Shown here: positions 9,318 to 18,006 of the stretch, piece by piece
How the letters are laid out: each line of letters starts with the position of its first letter
Numbering within the stretch: the first letter of the stretch is position 1
Source of the DNA: Domibacillus aminovorans
Lineage (GTDB): Bacteria; Bacillota; Bacilli; Bacillales; Domibacillaceae
Length of the DNA: 64,000 bases
Assembly: GCF_001643235.1 (NCBI RefSeq)
Contig: NZ_LQWY01000044.1
Coordinates: 16,939 to 80,938, forward strand
Direction: 5' to 3'
Translations under genes and position numbers: made by a program
Notes under the pieces: model-generated
The model's input: only the letters and a program-made list of their open reading frames with translations
Told to the model about the DNA's origin: nothing
Database searches by the model: none

Positions 9318-11390
9318 TTACTTTTTCCTTTCAAAAAACAAAATGAATGCCGGCAGTAAGAGTCCTCGCACAAAAAAGGTATCAAGCAAAATCCCTACTG
9401 CGACAATAAATCCGAAAACAAATAATATTTCAATCGGCTGCGTCATTAACACAGCGAATGTCGCGGCTAAAATAATACCTGCGGATGAAATAACACCGCC
9501 TGTTTTCGCCACCGCAATTTCAACTGCTTTCTTCAATGGATGTTTCTCGCCTTCTTCCATGTAACGTGAAACAAGAATGATATTGTAGTCAACCCCAAGC
9601 GCCACTAAAAATACGAATGAATAAAGCGGAACACGAGTGCTAATTGCCCCAATATCGAATAGAAGATCTACTAAAAACAATCCGAGACCAAGTGCTGATA
9701 AAAACGACAGCACAATCGTCCCGACCATATAAAGCGGCATTTTCCATGAGCGTGTGAGCACAATAAGCATCACGAACAACAGCACAATTTCAATTGACAC
9801 GATCACTAGTAAATCACGGTTGTTCAATTCGCGATCATCCAGTTTTTCTGCCGTTTCACCAGCGAAATATAAATCTCCCTCTCCACCAGCTACTTCCAAT
9901 ATCTCCGCTTCATTCGCACGTAAATCGGCTAACGTATCGAGCGATGCTGCATCGTACGGATTCGTTTCAAACGCAATGGTTATCTCATGCGCATCTCCGG
10001 CCCCATTAGACGCCACAAGCTTCGCTGATTGCACGCCGTCCTGCTGTGTTAAAACATCCGTGACGACATCTGCATTACCCGTTCCTTCGACAATAACAGT
10101 CGTCGGTGACAAATCCCCCACTGAAAATTTCTCGTCAATTATGTTATATCCAATAAGGGACGGCATATCATCCGGAAATGATTTTAGCGTATCAAATTCA
10201 TATTTTACGTTGAATACATTTAACGATGAGATCATTAAAAACAATAGGACAATACCGCCTGACAATGCCGGCTTATTCGTTACAAAACGGGCAATACGGT
10301 GCCAAAGACCGTTTTCCTTCTCCGTTTCCCCTCCAACTTTCGGTACTTTCGGCCAGAATGATCTTCGGCCAAACAATGTAAATAAGGCTGGCACAAGTGT
10401 AATGGATGCAATCATAATGACACCCATTGCGGTCGCAAATAACGGCGCGAAACTTTGATAATCACGGATGGCTGCGAAAAAGAGCATAAGCATAGCTGCA
10501 AGTACAGTTCCACCTGAGAAAAAAACAGGCTCTCCTGTTTCACGCATTGCATACTTCATCGCGTCATACTTGCTTTCGTGATGCTTCAGCTCTTCTCTAA
10601 AACGAGCTAGCACAAACAATGAATAATCTGTTACTGCCGCAAATAATAAAATAGTCATAATTGATAAAGACTGGCTGCTCATTTCAAGTCCAGCTGCTCC
10701 GTAAAGCCCAAGAATCCGATCTGTCACCGCATACACAAAACCAGAGGCTAAAAGGGGAATAACAGCTAATAGGGGGGAACGGTAAATGATGATCAAGAGG
10801 ATTAGAATAAGACCGACCGTTGATAATATTAGCACAACATCCGCACGTGAAAATAAAGCAGTTGTATCCGTCGCAATACCTGCAGGTCCTGTAATATACA
10901 CCTCTTGACCGGATTCTTGAATCGCAATCGATGTCATCGTATCAATACGCGGTTCAAAATCACTGCTGTCGAATCCTTCTTGAAAAACAAAAGGAATGGC
11001 TGCCGCAGAACCATCTTCTGATAAAAATTCAGCCTGTGTAGTCGGTGGGAGCTGGGCAAATGGCACCGTACTTGTCAGTCCATCTATTTCTTTTTCAATC
11101 GCAGTGAGTGCCTTTGAAATGCCTTCCGCCTCTACCTTCCCTTCTTCACTATTAAAGACAATAATCGCAGGAACTCCACCGTCATCAGGGAAATACTCTT
11201 CTACTTTTTTTGCCGCTTCAATCGATGCTGCATCTTTCGGCAAAGAATCGAATGAATTGGACTTGTAATCATTCGCACTCGGAGCCAATATACTTAGCAG
11301 CACAATAGCGATAAGCCAGAACGCTAAAACAATCCACGTCCCTTTTTTCGTTGCGACCCAATCTGTTAATGGCCAGAATGTTTTTTTCAT
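9318..11390 (-). CDS. MMPL/RND-family transporter (YdfJ-like)
   Basis: 690 residues. Two repeats, each with one membrane segment, a large extracytoplasmic loop (about 45-180 and 400-530) and five more membrane segments: the MMPL fold of RND exporters. Conserved transmembrane aspartates occur in AAVTDYSLFVLARF and ALGVDYNIILVSR, the proton-relay positions of this family. ATG 11390 is preceded by GTG 11393 and a GGGGGAG ribosome site. It lies downstream of a TetR gene on the same strand with a perfect palindrome in between. Probably exports lipids or hydrophobic toxicants; substrate unknown. Confidence 0.88.
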   Translation of the reverse strand: MKKTFWPLTDWVATKKGTWIVLAFWLIAIVLLSILAPSANDYKSNSFDSLPKDAASIEAAKKVEEYFPDDGGVPAIIVFNSEEGKVEAEGISKALTAIEKEIDGLTSTVPFAQLPPTTQAEFLSEDGSAAAIPFVFQEGFDSSDFEPRIDTMTSIAIQESGQEVYITGPAGIATDTTALFSRADVVLILSTVGLILILLIIIYRSPLLAVIPLLASGFVYAVTDRILGLYGAAGLEMSSQSLSIMTILLFAAVTDYSLFVLARFREELKHHESKYDAMKYAMRETGEPVFFSGGTVLAAMLMLFFAAIRDYQSFAPLFATAMGVIMIASITLVPALFTLFGRRSFWPKVPKVGGETEKENGLWHRIARFVTNKPALSGGIVLLFLMISSLNVFNVKYEFDTLKSFPDDMPSLIGYNIIDEKFSVGDLSPTTVIVEGTGNADVVTDVLTQQDGVQSAKLVASNGAGDAHEITIAFETNPYDAASLDTLADLRANEAEILEVAGGEGDLYFAGETAEKLDDRELNNRDLLVIVSIEIVLLFVMLIVLTRSWKMPLYMVGTIVLSFLSALGLGLFLVDLLFDIGAISTRVPLYSFVFLVALGVDYNIILVSRYMEEGEKHPLKKAVEIAVAKTGGVISSAGIILAATFAVLMTQPIEILFVFGFIVAVGILLDTFFVRGLLLPAFILFFERKK

Positions 11391-11440
11391 CACAGTCTCC
11401 CCCTAAAAAATAAGATCTATCTCCATTTAAATTCATTTTA

Positions 11441-11452
11441 GACACTTGTGTC
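11441..11452. promoter_or_regulatory. palindrome upstream of the MMPL gene, candidate TetR operator
   Basis: Perfect 12-base palindrome GACACTTGTGTC. On the minus strand it overlaps a TTGACA -35 box (11454-11449), with an AT-rich -10 candidate 17 bases on. It is well placed for repression of the exporter by the neighbouring TetR protein. Confidence 0.5.
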
Positions 11453-11463
11453 AATTTAAAATT

Positions 11464-11490
11464 GTAAAAAAAGGAGCATCAATATGCTCC
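11464..11490 (-). terminator. terminator overlapping the tetR stop codon
   Basis: Stem GGAGCAT/ATGCTCC with the loop over the stop codon, followed on the minus strand by a T-run. It separates tetR from the MMPL transcript, which supports a separate MMPL promoter. Confidence 0.75.
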
Positions 11491-12048
11491 GCTTCCCTCA
11501 TACCATAATGTAAATAAATAGTCCGCCCACTCATGAGGCGGCAGCTGCAATGTATTTGGCGTGTTAATAAGCTGAAAAAACAGTCCCGCCATTACCGAAA
11601 TAGGCAAATCTGATCGAATGGTACCCTGTTTTTGCGCTCGATCGAACAATAAATCAAGCTGTCCGCGCAAATGCTTGAGCATCGCCAGCACTTCCCCGAC
11701 ATTTTGCTCCGCTTTTTTTGACTGTGATACATCAATTTTACGCGCATCCCCGAGAAAATAATGAAGATCAGCCTCTTCCATGTATACGCGAAGCAGCTGC
11801 TTCAGTGCTTCAATCGGATCTGTTTCATCTACGTATCCCGCCTTTATAAGTGCCCGCACCATTGCCTTCTTCATACAGGCTGCGGCTATTTCTTCTTTAT
11901 TCGCATAATATTGATAAATTGTACTGCGCGCGCCCGGCAAATGACTGGCTAACAGCTTTAAATGGAAGCCGCTATAACCGTGTTGAATAATGAGCATTTC
12001 CGCCTTATCAAGCAGCTCTTCTTCTGTAAAGGCTCTTTTTCTTCCCAT
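11479..12048 (-). CDS. TetR-family transcriptional regulator
   Basis: 189 residues. The N-terminal helix-turn-helix spans about 5-52 (AFTEEELLDKAEMLIIQHGYSG, then RSTIYQYYANKEEIAAACM) with the usual YYxxKEE element; the rest is an all-helical ligand-binding domain I cannot assign to a ligand. ATG 12048 follows AAGGAGAG; GTG 12051 is one codon earlier. It lies upstream of the MMPL exporter on the same strand, and the palindrome between them is the likely operator. Confidence 0.85.
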   Translation of the reverse strand: MGRKRAFTEEELLDKAEMLIIQHGYSGFHLKLLASHLPGARSTIYQYYANKEEIAAACMKKAMVRALIKAGYVDETDPIEALKQLLRVYMEEADLHYFLGDARKIDVSQSKKAEQNVGEVLAMLKHLRGQLDLLFDRAQKQGTIRSDLPISVMAGLFFQLINTPNTLQLPPHEWADYLFTLWYEGSGAY

Positions 12049-12236
12049 CACGAGCTCTCCTTTTCACATTATTATTATTTTAGTGTATCACGAGCGGCAA
12101 TCACCATTTCATATCAGTATAATTCCTGACGAAAATAGTAATGAATTCATTCTTTTTTAATGGTCCATTTCATATAGTCAGTATAGACATTTTGATTATC
12201 TATCCTTCTTTTTCAAAACTTTTATTTTGCCTGCTC

Positions 12237-12265
12237 TTGCAATACATGACAATTTCTGTTATTCT
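12237..12265 (+). promoter_or_regulatory. promoter of the cold shock gene
   Basis: TTGCAA (12237-12242), 17-base spacer, TATTCT (12260-12265). It implies a leader of about 95 bases, the long structured 5' UTR usual in cold shock mRNAs. Confidence 0.55.
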
Positions 12266-12366
12266 AAAAAAGAATTATTTTTGTTCGTTACGATAACTTT
12301 CCGTTTGGATGATTTGAGCAAGGATAGTAACACGATATGTGCATGGCGCACGAGGAGGAAATACAC

Positions 12367-12567
12367 ATGGAACAAGGTAAAGTAAAATGGTTTAATGCAG
12401 AAAAAGGTTTTGGTTTCATCGAACGCGAAGCAGGAGACGACGTATTCGTTCATTTCTCTGCTATTCAAGGTGAAGGCTACAAATCATTAGACGAAGGTCA
12501 AGCAGTGACTTTCGAAGTTGAAGATGGCCAACGTGGACCACAAGCAACTAACGTACAAAAAGCATAA
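12367..12567 (+). CDS. cold shock protein, CspB family
   Basis: 66 residues, the standard length of a single cold-shock domain. RNP1 (KGFGFIE) and RNP2 (VFVHF) nucleic-acid binding motifs are intact, preceded by [11 protein letters not shown]. It binds single-stranded RNA/DNA and acts as an RNA chaperone. The start is the ATG after GAGGAGG, not the in-frame ATG at 12337. Paralogue identity (CspB, CspC or CspD) cannot be fixed from the sequence alone. A terminator follows at 12590. Confidence 0.93.
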   Translation: MEQGKVKWFNAEKGFGFIEREAGDDVFVHFSAIQGEGYKSLDEGQAVTFEVEDGQRGPQATNVQKA

Positions 12568-12589
12568 TTTAAACTAACATATATTTACA

Positions 12590-12614
12590 GACTCTCACAT
12601 GAGAGTCTTTTTTT
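12590..12614 (+). terminator. terminator of the cold shock gene
   Basis: GACTCTC-ACAT-GAGAGTC followed by seven T. Confidence 0.85.
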
Positions 12615-12631
12615 ATTTCTTTGATAATAAT

Positions 12632-12665
12632 AAGAACCCCTCTGCTCAATAATTGAACAGGGGGG
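12632..12665. terminator. hairpin downstream of the small basic protein gene
   Basis: An 8-base stem (CCCCTCTG/CAGGGGGG with one wobble) around an AT-rich loop. It sits between convergent genes and may end transcripts from the minus strand; there is no strong T-run. Confidence 0.35.
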
Positions 12666-12751
12666 TAACATGAAAGCAAGTATAGATAATGGTATAATCA
12701 GTATAGCATTTCCTCTTCATAACTCCTAATTTTTCTCATTTTCCCTGTTCC

Positions 12752-12955
12752 TTATACACCCATTTTTCTACGTGAATTACTTACCTTTTTTGTTTGCTGA
12801 CTTTTCATTTTTTTCGTTGTTTGTGCTGCGTGTCCTAATTGCTTGCCACCTGCTGCCTGCGCTTTTTTCTCTTCAAGCTTTTGTTTCATCGCTTCTTGCA
12901 GCGTCATTTTCTTCTTCGGTGTTTCCGTTGGGTTCGTTTGATTCGATTCAGTCAT
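12752..12955 (-). CDS. small basic hypothetical protein
   Basis: 67 residues, very rich in Lys, Gln and Thr, with no membrane segment (TPKKKMTLQEAMKQKLEEKK, ending VSNSRRKMGV). The start is the ATG at 12955 after AGGAGG at 7-base spacing, not the longer frame to 13030. It looks like a conserved small cytosolic protein of bacilli, possibly nucleic-acid binding because of its charge, but I do not recognise a characterised family. It is a single gene with its own ribosome site. Confidence 0.65.
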   Translation of the reverse strand: MTESNQTNPTETPKKKMTLQEAMKQKLEEKKAQAAGGKQLGHAAQTTKKMKSQQTKKVSNSRRKMGV

Positions 12956-13116
12956 ATTAAATCCTCCTAGGCATATTTTTGATGAGTACAGTATAACAAT
13001 GATTATCGACTGTTTCCATATACAAATCATGATTCATCACCCTTGCATCTATACGACTCTAGTATGGTACACTTTTATAGTATATAACCTTTTCCGGTAT
13101 TGGAGTGAATATCACG

Positions 13117-14268
13117 TTGGAAACGAAGAAATCATTGTCTATTTTATTTGCCGTCATGTTTCTCGTCATGGTCGGCTTTGGCATTATCATTCCCGTTTTG
13201 CCATTTTACGCTGAGAATATTGGTGCTTCTCCTGCACAGCTTGGCCTTCTCATGGCAGCATACTCCGTCATGCAGCTTTTATTTGCACCTATGTGGGGAC
13301 GTCTGTCCGATCGAATCGGGCGAAAATCGCTTATTCTGATCGGTATTTTTGGACTTGCCATTTCATTTTTCTTAATGGCGATTTCTTCTGCACTTTGGAT
13401 GCTGTTTGCAGCAAGAATAATCGGGGGCTTTTTATCTTCTGCAAATATGCCGGCCGTTATGGCGTATGTGGCAGACATCACGACGCCAGAAGACCGCGGA
13501 AAAGGAATGGGCGTCATCGGTGCAGCAATCGGGCTCGGGTTTATTTTCGGACCGGCGATCGGCGGTATTTTTTCAAAATCAAGTTTATCTGTTCCTTTTT
13601 ATCTTGCGGGTGCATCCTCCATTTTAACATTTTTAATCGTTTTGTTTTTCTTAAAGGAATCACTGCCTATTGAAAAAAGAGGACAGCAAAGTACGAAAAA
13701 AACATCGCTAATGCAAGCATTTAGCGGACCCATTTCGATTCTTTTTTTCCTTCAATTATTTGTTTCTCTCTCTCTGGCCGGCTTAGAAGCGACGTTTGCG
13801 TATTACGCAGCACAAAAAGCGGAGATAGGGATCGTTGAACTCGGCTACATTTTCATGATTATGGGCCTTGCTGGTGCAATCGTGCAAGGTGGTTTAGTCG
13901 GCAGGCTGACGAAGAAGTATGGCGAAGGGCTTACGATTCAACTTGGCATCCTTATTTCAGCTATTGGATTCGGACTTATTTTATTCGTCAATAGCTTTGC
14001 GACTGCCGCTATTTTCCTAACTATCTTTGGCATCGGAAACGGCTTCATCCGCCCAAGCGTATCAGCGTTAATTACAAAAGTTTCAACTAATGGACACGGC
14101 AGTGCAACCGGGATGCTCTCTTCTTTCGATTCACTCGGAAGAATTATCGGGCCTCCTTTAGGCGGCTGGCTCTTCTCACTCGCCATCGGCTTGCCTTATA
14201 TACTCGGCATCCTCTTATCCATCGCCGCTTTTGGCATGTACCGTTTCTATATGATACAAGCAAAATAG
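13117..14268 (+). CDS. MFS transporter, multidrug-efflux type
   Basis: About 383 residues and twelve membrane segments. It has the loop 2-3 motif GRLSDRIGRKSL, the loop 1 glycine-rich VGFGIIIPVLPFYAE, and GAAIGLGFIFGPAIGG in segment 5 (motif C of drug/proton antiporters), as in Bmr/NorA/TetA-like exporters. Start is uncertain: TTG 13117 lies 11 bases after GGAG, while GTG 13105 overlaps that site. No regulator is adjacent. A perfect hairpin follows the stop codon. Confidence 0.85.
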   Translation: METKKSLSILFAVMFLVMVGFGIIIPVLPFYAENIGASPAQLGLLMAAYSVMQLLFAPMWGRLSDRIGRKSLILIGIFGLAISFFLMAISSALWMLFAARIIGGFLSSANMPAVMAYVADITTPEDRGKGMGVIGAAIGLGFIFGPAIGGIFSKSSLSVPFYLAGASSILTFLIVLFFLKESLPIEKRGQQSTKKTSLMQAFSGPISILFFLQLFVSLSLAGLEATFAYYAAQKAEIGIVELGYIFMIMGLAGAIVQGGLVGRLTKKYGEGLTIQLGILISAIGFGLILFVNSFATAAIFLTIFGIGNGFIRPSVSALITKVSTNGHGSATGMLSSFDSLGRIIGPPLGGWLFSLAIGLPYILGILLSIAAFGMYRFYMIQAK

Positions 14269-14312
14269 GGGTGTTCCAAAAGTCAGTGATCACTGACTTT
14301 TGGAACACCCTT
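14269..14312. terminator. long perfect palindrome after the MFS gene
   Basis: A 42-base uninterrupted palindrome (arms GGGTGTTCCAAAAGTCAGTGA and complement) right after the stop codon. It serves as terminator between the MFS gene and the minus-strand relic. Confidence 0.75.
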
Positions 14313-14345
14313 ACTAATTTTAGTATGTTTTTAAATAACGTTATG

Positions 14346-14847
14346 TTACACTTCCTTATTTGAAAGCGTGTATGTTTCTGATCCATGTCCATGCTTTTCT
14401 TGAATGGACCAAATCGCAATTGCTGCAACGATACATGGAACAGCAAAGAACAAGAAGTGTGTCTGCAAAGTAAACTGCTGAGCTAAGAGATATTCCACCC
14501 AATGTTAGTCCCATAATATCGCCCAGTCTACCGATACCGAGAGCCCAGCTAATACCCGTTGAATGGATTTCCGTTGGATATTACTGCGATACATAAGCGT
14601 TGGTAACGATTTGTGTTCCAGTCGTCTTACCTCCTGCAATGGCGATTAGTACATGTAACATAAACATATTAGGTTTGAAGCTTAATAGAGTAAGTGCAGC
14701 AAACGCCATTATTAAAAAGGCGACAAGCACTTTTCTAGATCCGAACTTATCTGCAAGCGGTCCTCCAATGATTGCTTCAACAACCGCACCGATATTCAGT
14801 GTCATAAGGAACATTAAACTTAATCCGTACATGACTAATAGACACAT
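14346..14847 (-). pseudogene. decayed MFS transporter, AAHS (aromatic acid/H+ symporter) type, C-terminal half
   Basis: The minus strand encodes the last third to half of an AAHS-like MFS protein. One open piece (14847-14581) carries GGPLADKFGSRKVLV. A TAA then interrupts at NAYVSQ-stop-YPTEIHSTG, where the family normally has a Tyr. The same frame resumes through WALGIGRLGDIMG, and a frameshift near 14455 leads into a C-terminus ending YTLSNKEV. The N-terminal half is absent. It therefore has three lesions: 5' truncation, a nonsense codon and a frameshift. The piece begins right beside a terminator-like hairpin, which suggests the deletion edge. Confidence 0.8.
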
Positions 14848-14848
14848 A

Positions 14849-14887
14849 AAAAAGTCGATTCCTTAACGTACAGGAAATCGACTTTTC
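14849..14887 (-). terminator. hairpin at the edge of the MFS relic
   Basis: Stem AAAAGTCGATT / AATCGACTTTT with one bulge, and a minus-strand T-run. It is probably the terminator of a gene now lost. Confidence 0.55.
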
Positions 14888-15219
14888 TTATCTATCCTTG
14901 TTCAACTAAAGCCCCGTTATCTTAATGCAAAATAACACCCAACAATGCACCCAATGTTAAACCAATAAACATGAACGCAGCATAATATAAACCGATTGCT
15001 TCCTCAACATTTGGTTCGATAAGAAAATTAATTTCTTTACCTATGTCTATGTTGAGTTATTGCTTAACTAAACTGCCCCTTTAGAGAATGATTTAAAATC
15101 CGTTGCAGCTTTGCTACATCCCGAACTAGCCGTTTCAATAGAAAAACCTCGATCATAAGAATGAGCAAGGTTGTGTATTTTATGCAGATATATTTTAACG
15201 TGAATGTTCTATCACTTTT
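14888..15219. other. gene-poor decayed stretch
   Basis: No intact gene. The minus strand at 14923-15051 reads as the last about 40 codons of a membrane protein (IEPNVEEAIGLYYAAFMFIG, LTLGALLGVILH, stop) with a stop codon just upstream. The minus strand at 15064-15219 has about 50 open codons ending RILNHSLKGQFS that I cannot assign. Both look like relics next to the AAHS pseudogene. Confidence 0.4.
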
Positions 15220-15636
15220 TCATTCTGGTCTAAAAATCAAAATCGGCTGTTTTCCATCTTCTCCATCATCCAGTCTGTCCTGATCGAAAATTTCTTGATA
15301 TGATTCCTGCTCATAAATTCTACTCAACAACATCGCATTCAAAAAGTTACGAACAACCTCAATATTACGCTGCTCTTTCGGGAAAACGTCCATGCGAATC
15401 TTCAGCAACCTGCCAATCTCGTCTAAAACAGAAAGGTATCCTTTTTGGCTAGCTTCTGGATCGTCATTGTATTCAGTTTCGAAATCCATGTTTCCTATCA
15501 ACATTTTGATCGCACTAACTTGAGCATCCAGTCCCTCAATAACATCCTTATCGCCTGTCATTAATAAATGAATGTCGATGAATGGATCAACGAAAAGGTG
15601 TGTGCTTCTGTTTGAGACTGTGTTTTCTGCTGACAT
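15220..15636 (-). CDS. hypothetical protein, 138 residues
   Basis: Soluble and acidic, predicted mostly helical, with no signal peptide and no motif I recognise. It starts MSAENTVSNRSTHLFVDPF after a good AAGGGGAG ribosome site and ends DGKQPILIFRPE. The real ribosome site and full-length frame argue for a genuine gene despite the decayed surroundings. Function unknown. Confidence 0.6.
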   Translation of the reverse strand: MSAENTVSNRSTHLFVDPFIDIHLLMTGDKDVIEGLDAQVSAIKMLIGNMDFETEYNDDPEASQKGYLSVLDEIGRLLKIRMDVFPKEQRNIEVVRNFLNAMLLSRIYEQESYQEIFDQDRLDDGEDGKQPILIFRPE

Positions 15637-15852
15637 GAATGTTCTCCCCTTTCTTCTATCACTTTTATTGTAACAAGGGATGAATATTAATATTGTAAAT
15701 TTTTGGTTAAGTTTGAATTACTGCCTTTGAGTAGGACGACGAATACAATGTACTATCACAACTCAAAATTATGACACCGAACAATAGTGCGGAAATATTA
15801 CAAAAAGTAGTTGATTTTCTTACTCTCAATTTTCAAAAGATGTATAAAAAAC

Positions 15853-16303
15853 TTATTCTGTTACTCTTATCTTTTTCAAGTAAAGGTAGAACCAATAACC
15901 GAAGAGATAAGGAATGAGATAAGAAATAAAAGTCCAAAAAAGATTCCACCCATTCCCATACACAACTTTTCCAGTTAGGAAGAATATTGCTTCGGTCAAT
16001 GTTGTGAAAAATGTCATTAGAAAAACAATGAGATATGGATGTTTGCTTTTCTTTATAAAAAAATAAGATAGCAGCATAAAATAGGATAGAAGCCTAAATC
16101 CAAAGGAATAGCAGCTAATATTTTGAGATCAGTGAAAGGATAGGCGTTCCAAAAATTGAAGGAAAACCCTAATTCAGTTATAAGGAAGGCATTGACTGAA
16201 GCAAATGGGGCGATCAAAGGAATGATTTTTTATCTTGTCGGTGAAGATGTGATAATCCAATAAGCCATGGGACTATAAAGAATGCAACAATTGTAAAGTA
16301 CAT
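15853..16303 (-). pseudogene. CBO0543-family membrane protein, frameshifted
   Basis: Read from ATG 16303 (after AAAGGAGG) the frame gives MYFTIVAFFIVPWLIGLSHL and then hits TGA just past a run of six A (minus strand, near 16225-16230). Adding one A to that run restores a continuous frame through IPLIAPFASVNAFLITELG, GFSFNFWNAYPFTDLK and the 74-residue open piece ending YLYLKKIRVTE. The joined product, about 150 residues with four to five membrane segments, fits the CBO0543 family of unknown function. It is either a recent one-base deletion, phase variation at a homopolymer, or a sequencing error. Confidence 0.75.
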
Positions 16304-16451
16304 TTTGATCAACCTCCTTTTTATAATAAAAATTCACAATTTATATTTCATAGGTAGGTTATCCATTTTTTGAATTGTGACACTAAAAACCCAAAAACTG
16401 TTCATTCAGTGGATCTGGGATTAGATAAATGCTTTTTCAGCAAAGTAAAGG

Positions 16452-16805
16452 TTATTCGTACATAAAACCTTTGTTGGCATAGCTTCTTGCTGATGTGGAA
16501 GGTGAAAATTTAATTTTATACGTTCCTTCCAGTTCTCTTTTGGCATTTTCAGTTAATCTAATCCCTTGTTTATCATGCTGCTCTTCAAGTTCAATCCCAT
16601 TAGGAAGCAACTCATCCTTATCCCAATCAATCCATTCACCGTATCTCATCATCCAGTCCCACAGCTCCTCTTTTAACTCATCTGAAATCGGAGCTTCGTC
16701 TATATCAAGGTTGCACCCACATCGATTACACCATATAGGGTCTCCACCCATATCTCCCTCAATTTTTAATTCGTCGGTTACGTTTTGTTCACATAAACAT
16801 TCCAT
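16452..16805 (-). CDS. hypothetical protein with an N-terminal cysteine cluster
   Basis: 117 residues. The first 30 carry C-x-C (MECLCEQ) and C-x2-C-x-C (WCNRCGCNLD), a likely small zinc-ribbon. The middle is acidic and Trp-rich (EELWDWMMRYGEWIDWDKDE), with a basic tail. AAGGGG lies 10 bases before the ATG. Not a family I can name with a function. Confidence 0.6.
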   Translation of the reverse strand: MECLCEQNVTDELKIEGDMGGDPIWCNRCGCNLDIDEAPISDELKEELWDWMMRYGEWIDWDKDELLPNGIELEEQHDKQGIRLTENAKRELEGTYKIKFSPSTSARSYANKGFMYE

Positions 16806-16911
16806 TGTATTTTAACCCCTTCAAATCCGAATTTTTCATTCTATGATACGTTTTAATTTACCACGTACTCAATCTTGGTCCAGTTCACACTTTTGTCCAT
16901 TTCATACGTTT

Positions 16912-16948
16912 AAAAAGAGATACCTCCATCTGGAGATACCTCTTTTTC
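16912..16948. terminator. imperfect hairpin 3' of queF
   Basis: AAAAAGAG and CTCTTTTT flank a 10-base direct repeat GAGATACCTC. It is a plausible but weak terminator, with mismatches in the stem. Confidence 0.35.
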
Positions 16949-17053
16949 ACGTATAATGCTTGGTCACATTTTTGATCACAAATTCTAAAAAACAGCGATT
17001 TTTCTGGTCACAAATCAGCCGTTTTCGTGTAACCACGCTCGTTTTTCTGCCAA

Positions 17054-17551
17054 TTATCGATTATCTACCGTTTCGGGATATAGATCATGGTTCATCATAC
17101 GGTAATCCGCCATCTTCTCATACTTCGTCCCTGGACGCCCGTAATTCGTATACGGATCAATGGATATGCCGCCACGCGGTGTGAATTTTCCCCATACTTC
17201 AATATAGCGGGGATTCATCAGTTCCACGAGGTCGTTTAAAATAATGTTCATGCAGTCTTCATGAAAATCGCCGTGGTTGCGGAAACTGAATAAATAGAGC
17301 TTTAACGCTTTGCTTTCAACCATTTTCACATCGGGAATGTAACTAATGTAAATCGTCGCGAAATCAGGCTGCCCTGTCATTGGGCAAAGCGATGTAAATT
17401 CCGGACAGTTGAACTTCACGAAATAATCACGATTTTGATGCTTATTATCAAATGTCTCAAGGACAGATGGATCATAGTCAAATATATATTTTGTGCCCTG
17501 GTTGCCAAGCAGTGTAATGTCTTTCAATTCGTCTTCTCTTCGTCCAGCCAT
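17054..17551 (-). CDS. queF: NADPH-dependent 7-cyano-7-deazaguanine reductase QueF
   Basis: 165 residues from ATG 17551 (GGAGG eight bases upstream; the open frame to 17578 is too long), the same length as the B. subtilis enzyme. It reduces preQ0 to preQ1 for queuosine tRNA modification. The catalytic cysteine is C55 in [13 protein letters not shown], with the following acid at D63; the NADPH-loop [20 protein letters not shown] block is intact. It is a single gene here, divergent from the thioredoxin-like gene, and I see no preQ1 riboswitch in the 80-base gap upstream. Confidence 0.95.
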   Translation of the reverse strand: MAGRREDELKDITLLGNQGTKYIFDYDPSVLETFDNKHQNRDYFVKFNCPEFTSLCPMTGQPDFATIYISYIPDVKMVESKALKLYLFSFRNHGDFHEDCMNIILNDLVELMNPRYIEVWGKFTPRGGISIDPYTNYGRPGTKYEKMADYRMMNHDLYPETVDNR

Positions 17552-17631
17552 GCCAGAATCCTCCTTCAAAAAAGCCAATTTCTTTTCATTATAGCAGACA
17601 CCATTTACAATGAGAAAAAGGAGCGGTTATA

Positions 17632-17952
17632 ATGTACCTAATATCGTCATACGCGGAATTTTCAGACGTTCTTTCATCAAACGAAGCGATTCTACTTTAT
17701 ATATCCAGTCCCGGCTGTTCGGTGTGCCATACTCTTCTGCCTCAAGTTGAATCATTAATGGCTGAATTCTCGGCTGTTATAGTGATCCACGCAGATACAG
17801 CAGCAACACCTGAGATAGCTGGTCAATTGACGGTTTTCTCCGCACCAGCTATCATCTTCTTTATCCATGGAAAAGAATTGTTTCGTATGGCACGTTTTGT
17901 CCCGATTGAAACGCTAAAAGAAAACATCACAAATGCATTAAAAATGGTTTGA
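17632..17952 (+). CDS. thioredoxin-like protein
   Basis: 106 residues with a single thioredoxin fold: LLYISSPGCSVCHTLLP has a C-x2-C active site (CSVC) at about residues 29-32, and the cis-proline position is in FSAPAIIFFIHG. No signal peptide, so cytosolic. It starts at ATG after AAGGAG. CSVC is not the classical CGPC, so its redox potential and partner are uncertain. It may be cotranscribed with ytiB 55 bases downstream. Confidence 0.8.
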   Translation: MYLISSYAEFSDVLSSNEAILLYISSPGCSVCHTLLPQVESLMAEFSAVIVIHADTAATPEIAGQLTVFSAPAIIFFIHGKELFRMARFVPIETLKENITNALKMV

Positions 17953-18006
17953 CAAAAAATTATAAAATGATTCACAATAATAATAGGTCGAGAGGAGAGA
18001 ATATTT

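Noticed and set aside
9754..10458. 234-codon plus-strand frame opposite the MMPL gene.
   Set aside because: Low-complexity Ser/Thr/Asn-rich antisense reading of a clear transporter gene; no ribosome site.
17552..17631. preQ1 riboswitch before queF.
   Set aside because: The gap is short, AT-rich and lacks the aptamer pattern.
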